Source: Deltaproteobacteria bacterium
GTDB taxonomy: Bacteria; Desulfobacterota; JADFXK01
DNA length: 8,350 bases
Assembly (NCBI GenBank): GCA_015233295.1
Contig: JADFYC010000155.1
Span: 1-8,350 of the forward strand
Direction of reading: 5' to 3'
The position numbers and the translations under genes are program-made. Below, one piece after another: positions 1 to 4,474 of the stretch. Below the pieces are notes generated by a model, which was not told where the DNA came from, made no database searches, and was given only the letters and a program-made list of their open reading frames with translations. How positions within the stretch are numbered: position 1 is the stretch's first letter; each line of letters starts with the position of its first letter.

Positions 1-159
1 GGTTAACGGGTTTTACCTCAGGGCTTGGGAATGAAGCCGAAGGTTTGTAAAAGGCAATAGGCGCCCGCCATACCCCAATAAAAGGGAAGGTAAAACAAAC
101 AAAGAAGTGAACAATTTGAGAAGGGCCTCGGAAACAAACCCCCGGAAAATCAACCGTAA
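1..159. other. Stop-ridden, homopolymer-rich window edge
   Basis: No reading frame stays open here: all three forward frames contain stops, and the frame of the TPR protein downstream is closed by TAA at 157-159. The composition is unlike the rest of the window, poor in T and full of short A, G and C runs. Short stretches could be damaged TPR coding sequence, for example the third forward frame reads LTGFTSGLGNEAEGL before a stop. I read this as probable sequence error at a contig end rather than a true intergenic region, but real decay of the 5' part of the gene would look the same. Confidence 0.4.
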
Positions 160-603
160 TTTGAATTAAGAAGAGAAACTTCGGAACAAGGCAGAGGGGA
201 AAAAAGCAAAAAAATTTTCAAACACACCCAACGCATCTCGGATGCCACTACGGCCGAATTGACTAAACGCATCGGCGATATTTACTTAAAAAAAGAGATG
301 ATTTCGGAGGCCATAGACGCTTATGAGAGAACGGCGGAGTTACTTCCCGACGACGTTTACGTCCTTAATCGCATGGGTATTTCTTACCGCAAATTAGGAG
401 AATGGGACAATGCCTTGAAGGTTTATAAGAAAGCCTTGGAGTTGTGCCCCGATGATGAGAATATTTATTACAATGTCGGCCGGACTTATTTGGAGATGGG
501 AAACAAATACAAAGCATTGGACTACTTCGAACAGGCATTGAAGGCTTACCCCGATTTTGCCGAAGCCAAGGCCGTCATCCAGAAGCTGACCAACGCCTCC
601 TGA
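160..603 (+). CDS. TPR-repeat protein, 5' end missing or damaged
   Basis: Three consecutive 34-residue tetratricopeptide repeats are visible. Counted from the TTG at 259, the repeat-ending prolines fall at residues 30, 64 and 98, exactly 34 apart, each preceded by A-x-E-L-type or A-L-K-A-Y helix B sequence. Each repeat has the usual G or Y at helix A (GDIYLKK, GISYRKLG, GRTYLEMG). TPRs form right-handed superhelices that bind partner proteins; the partner here cannot be told. The frame is open without a stop from 160 and reads sensibly for at least ten residues before 259 (SDATTAELTKRIGDIY). The TTG at 259 has no Shine-Dalgarno, so the true start is probably upstream of the readable sequence. 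The stop is TGA at 601-603. It is likely the C-terminal part of a longer TPR protein. Confidence 0.75.
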   Translation, partial: FELRRETSEQGRGEKSKKIFKHTQRISDATTAELTKRIGDIYLKKEMISEAIDAYERTAELLPDDVYVLNRMGISYRKLGEWDNALKVYKKALELCPDDENIYYNVGRTYLEMGNKYKALDYFEQALKAYPDFAEAKAVIQKLTNAS

Positions 604-698
604 TGGAATTAATCTGCCGGTTGGGCAGATCCATGTCCATGTCGGAGTTCCGTGTTTTTTGGGATGCTGAGGGCGCGATGAAGACACAAAAATTGTAG
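603..698 (+). CDS. Possible 31-residue ORF overlapping the TPR stop
   Basis: An ATG shares its A with the TGA stop of the TPR gene (TGATG at 601-605) and opens a frame of 31 residues ending at TAG 696-698. Such overlaps can give translational coupling, but there is no Shine-Dalgarno, no recognisable family, and the 7-bp hairpin at 612-630 lies inside it. I list it because the overlap is exact; chance is the likelier explanation. Confidence 0.15.
   Translation: MELICRLGRSMSMSEFRVFWDAEGAMKTQKL
612..630 (+). other. Short hairpin just after the TPR gene
   Basis: ATCTGCC at 612-618 pairs perfectly with GGCAGAT at 624-630 around a 5-nt loop, 8 nt past the TPR stop codon. No T-run follows, so it is not a canonical intrinsic terminator; it may protect the 3' end or be fortuitous. 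Confidence 0.35.
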
Positions 699-732
699 AA
701 GTTTTTTAGTCAGCGAATAAAGGATCAATGAT

Positions 733-1809
733 TTGGATACGCTCAGAAACAAAGTGTCGGGAAAAGACGAACGCTATATCCAGATTCGGCCAAGTCTAAT
801 TAACTTTTACAGGGACCTGCCCGTTTACATTATTCATCCTCAAAAGGGGGGCCTGGTCAGGTTTCTGGCCAGGAAAGAGCAATATGCAGAAAAGGCGATC
901 AGCTTTCTAACCAAGAGGGGAATTAGCGTTTATGTCCGGTTGAGTGACCACAAGGAACGGAACTCTCTATTAGAAGAGAAGTTGGTTGAATACCTGGATG
1001 GGCCTATTGATGCGGAAAAGGCTGTTTTTATAAAAGAACTTACTTTCCAACTGGTTAATGAATTTTTTGTCGGCCAGGCAGCTCCCCGCGGCGGACATCT
1101 AATTGACGCTAAGTCATTGAAAAAAATAGCTAAAATAGCTAATTATTACGTAGGATTATTAGATTTGGAAAACGCCGCTGAAGCCCTGGAGATGATTCAT
1201 AACGTCATTCTCAAAGACCTGACCACCTACGCCCATTCAGTTAATACGATGATCCTGATTCTCCGGTATCTGGAGCAGGAGAGAAAACAGTATCGGGACA
1301 AGATATCTTTTCCCAACGAACTGCTGGCTAATAGACATGAGATAGATCAAAAGCAAAGAGAGCAAGACCGAAAATGGGCTTTGGGGGCCATCCTGCACGA
1401 TATTGGAAAAGTGGGTATCCCCGATGAGTTATTGAAGGCGGCCAGAAAGTTGACAGACAAAGAATACGAAATAATGAAAATGCACGTTGACTTTGGCTGG
1501 GAGATGATCAGGGCGGTCAGTTCCGCCTACTCCAGAGACGAAATCGTGAAAGGGGCCATTCTGCATCACCACGAACGGCTGGATGGTACCGGGTATCCAC
1601 GCAAATTGACTGAGTTGAGCCCCGCCGGACAACTTATCGGACTCTTGGACTGTTATGAGGCCCTGACCACCGACAAACGGCCCTATCGTAGCGCAGCCAC
1701 GCCCTTGGAAGCCTTGGACATCCTCCTGAAGGACGTCAAAGCCGGAAAATTTGACCCCACCCTCCTTAAGAAACTGGCCGAACTGGTGGCTAATGATCAT
1801 ATCGCCTAG
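733..1809 (+). CDS. HD-GYP domain protein, likely c-di-GMP phosphodiesterase
   Basis: This 358-residue protein carries a full HD-GYP signature: H168 (YAHSV), the metal-binding HD pair H222-D223 in HDIGK, H278-H280 with E281 in the HHHE stretch, the GYP triplet at 287-289 within DGTGYP, and the D-x-x-E-A-L-T-x-x-R-P-Y-R block at 306-319. HD-GYP enzymes hydrolyse cyclic di-GMP to pGpG or GMP in the cytoplasm, lowering the signal that favours sessile life. Residues 1-130 form an N-terminal sensor or partner domain that I do not recognise; there is no transmembrane segment. The spacing between H168 and H222 is about 20 residues longer than usual, filled by a charged segment (about 190-212). The start is TTG at 733 because AAAGGA at 719-724 lies 8 nt upstream and an in-frame TAA at 718-720 excludes earlier starts. 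The nearby ATG at 728 is in another frame. No intrinsic terminator follows. Confidence 0.88.
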   Translation: MDTLRNKVSGKDERYIQIRPSLINFYRDLPVYIIHPQKGGLVRFLARKEQYAEKAISFLTKRGISVYVRLSDHKERNSLLEEKLVEYLDGPIDAEKAVFIKELTFQLVNEFFVGQAAPRGGHLIDAKSLKKIAKIANYYVGLLDLENAAEALEMIHNVILKDLTTYAHSVNTMILILRYLEQERKQYRDKISFPNELLANRHEIDQKQREQDRKWALGAILHDIGKVGIPDELLKAARKLTDKEYEIMKMHVDFGWEMIRAVSSAYSRDEIVKGAILHHHERLDGTGYPRKLTELSPAGQLIGLLDCYEALTTDKRPYRSAATPLEALDILLKDVKAGKFDPTLLKKLAELVANDHIA

Positions 1810-1933
1810 GACGTCCCGGTTAACCCGCCTACTTATACATGGATTTCAATTCACATTCAGCGACCCTGCTCCTGGATAATTGAAAATTTATCTCCGGCGC
1901 TCCGGCCGTTATATCTAATCAAGGCAGGTCTTC

Positions 1934-1957
1934 ATGGAATTTTGAAAAAAATTCCAT
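1934..1957. repeat. Perfect 10-bp inverted repeat with GAAA loop
   Basis: ATGGAATTTT at 1934-1943 is the exact reverse complement of AAAATTCCAT at 1948-1957, separated by GAAA. In RNA this is a stable stem capped by a GNRA tetraloop; in DNA it is a 24-bp operator-like dyad. It is enclosed by GCAGG (1924-1928) and CCTGC (1970-1974), giving a compound stem. There is no T-run directly after either arm, so it is not a simple terminator. Confidence 0.6.
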
Positions 1958-1970
1958 CGAGAATCGGGTC

Positions 1971-2005
1971 CTGCTATTCCTTCAACTCCGTCGAGCAGTT
2001 TTATT
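1971..2005 (+). terminator. Weak terminator-like hairpin with T-rich tail
   Basis: CTGCT (1971-1975) can pair with AGCAG (1994-1998), followed at once by TTTTATT. The stem is only 5 bp with an 18-nt loop, so termination would be weak. The left arm overlaps CCTGC, which can instead pair with GCAGG at 1924-1928, an arrangement like an attenuator. It lies about 160 nt after the HD-GYP stop codon. Confidence 0.25.
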
Positions 2006-2040
2006 CAGTTGGACCGCAATCTCCCCCTCTGCTGATGAAG

Positions 2041-2054
2041 TGTAACATGCAGCA
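2041..2054. promoter_or_regulatory. Candidate enhancer dyad, copy 1 (imperfect)
   Basis: TGTAACATGCAGCA matches the perfect palindrome at 2075-2088 at 11 of 14 positions and keeps the central CATGCA. Its centre is 34 bp upstream of the second copy, close to three helical turns, and about 165 bp upstream of the start site predicted for the sigma-54 promoter. Paired sites at this distance are typical for activators of sigma-54 polymerase (bacterial enhancer-binding proteins). Activator identity is unknown. Confidence 0.5.
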
Positions 2055-2074
2055 TCGATGAAACGCAACGTTTC

Positions 2075-2088
2075 TGTTGCATGCAACA
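2075..2088. promoter_or_regulatory. Candidate enhancer dyad, copy 2 (perfect palindrome)
   Basis: TGTTGCATGCAACA is a perfect 14-bp palindrome. It lies about 130 bp upstream of the predicted sigma-54 start site and 34 bp from its imperfect copy. The TTGCA half-sites recall those of LuxO-type activators, but LuxO sites have a 3-bp spacer between the halves and this has none. It also differs from the NifA TGT-N10-ACA pattern, which is 2 bp longer. I infer an upstream activating sequence for an activator not encoded in the window. Confidence 0.55.
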
Positions 2089-2187
2089 CTTTTATTCCTC
2101 AAGTCCACAACCTTCGATGGACCTCACCATGCCATAATTTCCTGTATATATGGAACTAATTAAAGAGGCGACGCCTATCGATTTTTT

Positions 2188-2203
2188 TGGCATAGACCTT
2201 GCC
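2188..2203 (+). promoter_or_regulatory. Sigma-54 (-24/-12) promoter of the envelope operon
   Basis: TGGCATAGACCTTGCC matches the sigma-54 consensus TGGCAC-N5-TTGCW at nearly every position, with the invariant GG (2189-2190) and GC (2201-2202) at exactly the required spacing. A T-run precedes the -24 box. Transcription would start near 2213-2214. Sigma-54 polymerase cannot open DNA without an ATP-hydrolysing activator bound upstream, and two fitting dyads are present at 2041-2088. A TATAAT at 2206-2211 could serve a sigma-70 promoter, but its -35 position (TTTTTT at 2183-2188) is poor. I see no clear IHF site, although 2132-2165 is AT-rich. Confidence 0.75.
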
Positions 2204-2245
2204 AGTATAATGTCGCATAGGCTCATTTCTAATGGAATATGTCCC

Positions 2246-2279
2246 CGCCTGTTGTCTCTTTAAACGGGGACAACAGGCG
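2246..2279 (+). promoter_or_regulatory. Strong 5'-leader hairpin with alternative pairing
   Basis: CGCCTGTTGTC (2246-2256) pairs perfectly with GACAACAGGCG (2269-2279), 11 bp with a 12-nt loop; wobble pairs can extend the stem inward. GTCCCC at 2241-2246 can instead pair with GGGGAC at 2266-2271, which overlaps the right arm, so the two folds exclude one another. It lies about 30-65 nt into the predicted leader and about 100 nt ahead of the first start codon. No T-run follows, so it is not an intrinsic terminator. A role in leader stability or switching is inference. Confidence 0.5.
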
Positions 2280-2296
2280 TTCTGCGAGGTCAGAGA

Positions 2297-2347
2297 TGCC
2301 GCCGGTGGAAGCAAAGGAAAGCCCGAGCGGCTCCTTCATTTCCGGCA
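2297..2347 (+). promoter_or_regulatory. Second structured element in the leader
   Basis: TGCCG (2297-2301) pairs with CGGCA (2343-2347) and encloses AAGGA (2314-2318) with TCCTT (2332-2336) and GCC (2321-2323) with GGC (2329-2331). An alternative GCCGC/GCGGC pairing (2298-2302 with 2327-2331) is possible. The element ends 24 nt before the Shine-Dalgarno of the first gene. I do not recognise a known riboswitch class. Confidence 0.35.
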
Positions 2348-2380
2348 ATCATCGCCCTTTAACTTTTTATGAGGAGAATT

Positions 2381-2737
2381 ATGGGACTCAACAATTTCGT
2401 AGTTGATGAGACTGGAGGAAGCGAGGCAGAGTTACAGAGCTCGGGTAAGTCAACCGGCTTCGAGAATGTCAAAAATATTATTGCTGATAAGTTGCATAAT
2501 TTTGCTGAAGCGCTAGGGGAAAAAGAGACAGTTCAGGACGCTCAATCCGGCAAAGCCCAGTACGGAAAGCAGGCATCCGAGTGGTTGGACCAATCAGCCG
2601 AGTACGTTCGGCAGTTCGACTACCATGAGCAGGTAGATGCCAGGGTCCGAGAATATGTCAGACAGAGCCCGGGGCGCAGTCTCTTGATAGCCGGAGCCGT
2701 CGGCCTGATTATCGGAGCTATTTTGCGACGCAGGTAA
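2381..2737 (+). CDS. YqjD/ElaB (DUF883)-like membrane-anchored protein
   Basis: A 118-residue protein with a charged, mostly helical N-terminal part (about 25-95) and one C-terminal hydrophobic segment rich in glycine (SLLIAGAVGLIIGAIL, 100-115) ending in RRR. This is the plan of the YqjD/ElaB/DUF883 family. In Escherichia coli these are inner-membrane proteins that bind ribosomes through the N-terminal part in stationary phase under RpoS control. Ribosome binding here is inference. The start is ATG 2381: GAGGAG at 2371-2376 precedes it, whereas the in-frame ATG at 2369 overlaps that site and has none of its own. It is the first gene of a four-gene set, 11 nt from the next, downstream of a sigma-54 promoter and a long leader. 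The N-terminal 25 residues are Gly/Ser/Glu-rich and probably disordered. Confidence 0.75.
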   Translation: MGLNNFVVDETGGSEAELQSSGKSTGFENVKNIIADKLHNFAEALGEKETVQDAQSGKAQYGKQASEWLDQSAEYVRQFDYHEQVDARVREYVRQSPGRSLLIAGAVGLIIGAILRRR

Positions 2738-2748
2738 GGAGGCGTTTT

Positions 2749-3111
2749 TTGCCAATGAACAACAAAGTGGTAAAAAAAGACCCCACAACACAACGTGAAT
2801 CCTTAACTGAATTGTTGGGACAGCTCGCCAACAGCTCAGCCGCGGTGGTTCACGACGAAATTGAGCTCGTAATCCAGGGAATTCGCGAAAAGATGAGGGC
2901 TGTTCGCAGCGGAGTCCTAATAGTCGTGGTAGGAGCGGTCATCAGCTTTGTCGCATTCATGTCTCTTTGCGCCGCTCTGATCATCAGACTCACTTCCTAT
3001 ATGGCCCCCGTCATTGCCGCGCTTGTCACTGGAGCGGCGCTGGCTATAATCGGTGTCGTCATTGTCTTCATCGGCTACAAGCAGTTGAAAAAAACAATCC
3101 TCAAAACATAG
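2749..3111 (+). CDS. YqjE/Holin-X-like two-helix membrane protein
   Basis: A 120-residue protein with an N-terminal amphipathic region (ESLTELLGQLANSSAAVV-type sequence, 17-50) containing the DEIEL-x-x-x-x-x-x-EK pattern, then two transmembrane helices at about 54-80 and 86-110 and a basic tail (KQLKKTILKT). This is the layout of the YqjE / phage-holin-superfamily (Holin-X) proteins. Despite the family name these are usually chromosomal envelope proteins found beside yqjD, not lysis genes, and no lysis gene is near. The start is either TTG 2749, 6 nt after AAGGAGG (2736-2742), or ATG 2755, 12 nt after it; I prefer TTG for spacing. The Shine-Dalgarno overlaps the stop codon of the preceding gene, which indicates co-transcription and probably translational coupling. 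Confidence 0.75.
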   Translation: MPMNNKVVKKDPTTQRESLTELLGQLANSSAAVVHDEIELVIQGIREKMRAVRSGVLIVVVGAVISFVAFMSLCAALIIRLTSYMAPVIAALVTGAALAIIGVVIVFIGYKQLKKTILKT

Positions 3112-3145
3112 AAGACAAGGCAAACACTGAAAAGGAGGACAATGA

Positions 3146-3622
3146 ATGGCTAAAAAAGAATCTACAAGTAACACAAGGGAAGCGGATGTCGAGCGCAGTA
3201 CCGAAGATATACGTCAGGATATAGCTAAAGGAGAAGATAACATTTCCCAAACAGTCCATAAAATCGACGAGCGTATCAAAGAGACACTGGATTGGCGTGA
3301 ATATGTGAAAGACTCTCCTTACTTGGCGCTGGGGGCTGCCGCCGGACTCGGCTATCTTGCCTCAAGGATGTTCATAAGACGCACCACTCCCATGGAGCGA
3401 ATCATGGGTTCCATTGCTGAGGAAGTTCGCGACTCACTCAGTGGCGTGCTTGCCGGAGCCGCCGGCCCCAGCCTGGTCAAGGTGGGCCTGCTGGGTATTG
3501 CCACGAAGGCTGCCGCCGGCTGGATAAAGAATGCAACCTCGACAGATGTGACAAGCGGTGACGCCGGGCCTCGACCGCAGACACGACGTGCTTCAACCAT
3601 TGGCCCGAGAATGGATTCGTAA
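3146..3622 (+). CDS. DUF3618-like membrane protein
   Basis: This 158-residue protein contains RSTEDIRQDIAKGEDNIS (17-34) followed by TVHKIDERI, which matches the DUF3618 pattern of R-S-x-E-x-I-x-x-D-I then a helix ending D-x-R. A conserved-looking WREYVKDSPY (50-59) then leads into a glycine-rich hydrophobic segment (60-78). A second Gly/Ala-rich hydrophobic stretch lies at about 99-127, and the C-terminal 30 residues are polar and probably disordered. Function is unknown; family members sit beside YqjD- and YqjE-like genes. ATG 3146 follows AAGGAGG (3132-3138) by 7 nt. It lies 34 nt after the preceding stop, in the same strand and operon. Confidence 0.7.
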   Translation: MAKKESTSNTREADVERSTEDIRQDIAKGEDNISQTVHKIDERIKETLDWREYVKDSPYLALGAAAGLGYLASRMFIRRTTPMERIMGSIAEEVRDSLSGVLAGAAGPSLVKVGLLGIATKAAAGWIKNATSTDVTSGDAGPRPQTRRASTIGPRMDS

Positions 3623-3632
3623 ATAATTGTTG

Positions 3633-3668
3633 AAATTAAGAGTCAACGTTTAATCTTAATTTAGGAGG
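3633..3668 (+). promoter_or_regulatory. Hairpin directly abutting the Shine-Dalgarno of the fourth gene
   Basis: AAATTAAGA (3633-3641) is the exact reverse complement of TCTTAATTT (3654-3662), with a 12-nt loop. The right arm is followed without a gap by AGGAGG (3663-3668). The hairpin could limit ribosome access, act as a thermosensor-like element, or mark a processing site between the third and fourth genes. As DNA it is also an AT-rich dyad that could hold a separate regulator. Confidence 0.5.
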
Positions 3669-3673
3669 ACAAC

Positions 3674-4027
3674 ATGAATGTCGAACACGGCAAAAAAGAA
3701 ACTCTCAAACAACAAATCGTAGAAGAAGCTGATAGCGCTAGTGCTGCCGCCCAGAACATCCTGGAACGCGGTGCTGAGGTTTACGGGCAGGCGGAGCAGG
3801 CTGTAAGTGATGCTTATGATAAAACAGCTCAGACGGTAAGCGAAACTTATGCGCAGGCTAAGAGTTATGTTAACGAAAATCAGGGCAAGACAATTCTTAT
3901 AGCATTAGGGATAGGAGTAGGATTGGGTTTTATCTTGGGTGCAAGCTCGCACCGCTCGCGTGGCGGCCGGTTTGCCCAACCCGTCGTCAACGCTCTCTCC
4001 GACATTGCACTGGAGTTTTTCCGATAA
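3674..4027 (+). CDS. YqjD-like protein with 11-residue amphipathic repeats
   Basis: A 117-residue protein. Residues 34-66 are three in-register 11-residue repeats (AEVYGQAEQAV, SDAYDKTAQTV, SETYAQAKSYV), with tyrosine at 37, 48 and 59 and valine at 44, 55 and 66. Such 11-mers form amphipathic helices that lie on membranes, as in LEA group 3 and apolipoprotein-like proteins. A glycine-zipper hydrophobic segment follows (ILIALGIGVGLGFILGA, 74-90) as in YqjD/DUF883 proteins. Unlike the first gene, a 27-residue tail with RSRGGR and an amphipathic end extends beyond the membrane segment. ATG 3674 follows AGGAGG by 5 nt, just after a hairpin. It is the last gene of the operon and a distant analogue of the first. 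Membrane anchoring is well supported; the exact role is unknown. Confidence 0.7.
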   Translation: MNVEHGKKETLKQQIVEEADSASAAAQNILERGAEVYGQAEQAVSDAYDKTAQTVSETYAQAKSYVNENQGKTILIALGIGVGLGFILGASSHRSRGGRFAQPVVNALSDIALEFFR

Positions 4028-4063
4028 ACCATCATTTCCCCCTGGAGTACGTCGGATTGACGA

Positions 4064-4118
4064 TTCGGGGCGCCTGTTTAACCGATCCAATGGATCGACG
4101 CGTCCTACCGCGCCCGAA
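4064..4118. repeat. Large stem-loop after the envelope operon
   Basis: TTCGGGGCGC (4064-4073) pairs with GCGCCCGAA (4110-4118) with one bulged G. Inside, CGATCC (4083-4088) pairs with GGATCG (4092-4097) across a 3-nt loop. It starts 37 nt after the stop of the fourth operon gene. No T-run follows, so it may stabilise the 3' end or stop transcription with Rho rather than act as an intrinsic terminator. Confidence 0.45.
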
Positions 4119-4337
4119 AGCAGTGGAAACACCTTCCCGTGAATGCAGGATTCCAGGGTTTTCAAGCTGTTCAGTCCTCCGCTTTCGGCGCGAAGTCGAC
4201 GAGAGTGGATCTGGTTCCCCCACAGGCCCCTGGGGATGGCGTTTAGGGTCATGCTTTTACGGTGGCGATTTGTAACATGTTTACCGAAAGGATTGCTCCC
4301 TGCAGGCCTGTTTTCTTCTGGAAATATGAATCCGAGG

Positions 4338-4406
4338 TTGCCGGCTTAACCCGTCTCGGCAGGGATGAAACGGCAAGGCTCGGCGGGTCTGTGATCTTGT
4401 AGACCC
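4338..4406 (+). promoter_or_regulatory. Possible structured leader of the PRC-barrel gene
   Basis: TTGCCG (4338-4343) pairs with CGGCAA (4371-4376), enclosing CCC (4350-4352) and GGG (4362-4364). A separate stem GGGTCT (4385-4390) / AGACCC (4401-4406) follows. The pair lies 70-140 nt before ATG 4475. It lacks the conserved core of the GEMM cyclic-di-GMP riboswitch and I match it to no known class. Confidence 0.25.
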
Positions 4407-4474
4407 ATGTCTGAGGGAAAAGTGTATGGAAGTTTATGAGAGACTAATGACTAATAACTAAGGAGGAAGACAAA

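Larger units (their letters stand above)
1810..2037. other. Gene-free stretch downstream of the HD-GYP gene
   Basis: No coding region is supported on either strand. The stretch contains a perfect GAAA-loop hairpin (1934-1957), an outer GCAGG/CCTGC pairing (1924-1928 with 1970-1974), a weak CTGCT/AGCAG pairing (1971-1975 with 1994-1998) followed by TTTTATT, and two tandem CTCCGGC copies at 1892-1906. The region may hold the 3' end of the HD-GYP transcript or a small RNA. Confidence 0.5.
2038..2091. repeat. Long imperfect inverted repeat with TTTT tail
   Basis: AAGTGT (2038-2043) pairs with ACACTT (2086-2091). After a 2-nt mismatch, 2046-2054 pairs with 2075-2083 including one G-T, and GAAAC (2060-2064) pairs with GTTTC (2070-2074) around GCAAC. 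If transcribed, this folds into a roughly 54-nt hairpin followed by TTTTATT, which would act as a terminator for anything read from upstream. As DNA it consists of two dyads facing the downstream promoter. The two readings are compatible: insulation from upstream reading plus activator binding. Confidence 0.55.
4028..4474. other. Gene-free region between envelope operon and PRC-barrel gene
   Basis: No supported gene on either strand: the short ORFs here lack Shine-Dalgarno sites and family resemblance. It contains a large stem-loop (4064-4118), smaller dyads (CCCCA/TGGGG at 4218-4235), a TTGCCG/CGGCAA pairing (4338-4343 with 4371-4376), and GGGTCT/AGACCC (4385-4390 with 4401-4406). Three near-copies of ACTAATG in tandem (4443-4463) run into the Shine-Dalgarno of the PRC-barrel gene. 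I find no convincing promoter, though one must lie here unless the operon transcript reads through. Confidence 0.5.

Noticed and set aside
2206..2211. TATAAT as a sigma-70 -10 box
   Set aside because: The -35 position at 17 bp is TTTTTT and TTGGCA lies only 13 bp upstream. The -24/-12 match is far better, though weak sigma-70 use cannot be excluded.
2241..2278. H-type pseudoknot from GTCCCC/GGGGAC and GCCTGTT/AACAGGC
   Set aside because: The order of arms fits, but both crossing loops would have zero length, which is sterically unlikely. Competing hairpins are a better reading.
2369..2380. ATG 2369 as start of the first YqjD-like gene
   Set aside because: It overlaps the GAGGAG site serving ATG 2381 and has only CTTTAACTTTTT upstream.
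2749..3111. Phage holin / lysis cassette
   Set aside because: The protein has the Holin-X/YqjE layout, but no endolysin, tail or integrase gene is near and the neighbours are chromosomal stress-type genes.
4057..4349. Overlapping short plus-strand ORFs in the gene-free region
   Set aside because: Their products are Arg/Ser/Pro/Gly-rich with no motif, they lack ribosome sites, and they overlap one another in different frames.
4338..4406. GEMM-type cyclic-di-GMP riboswitch
   Set aside because: CGGCAAGGCTCGGCGGGTCT faintly recalls the GEMM 3' core, but the GGGCAAA and GACGCAAAGCC blocks are absent.
4385..4406. GGGTCT/AGACCC dyad shared with 6790-6819 as one regulon
   Set aside because: Only the 6-bp arms are shared; the spacers differ (10 against 18 bp) and have no similarity, so chance is likely.
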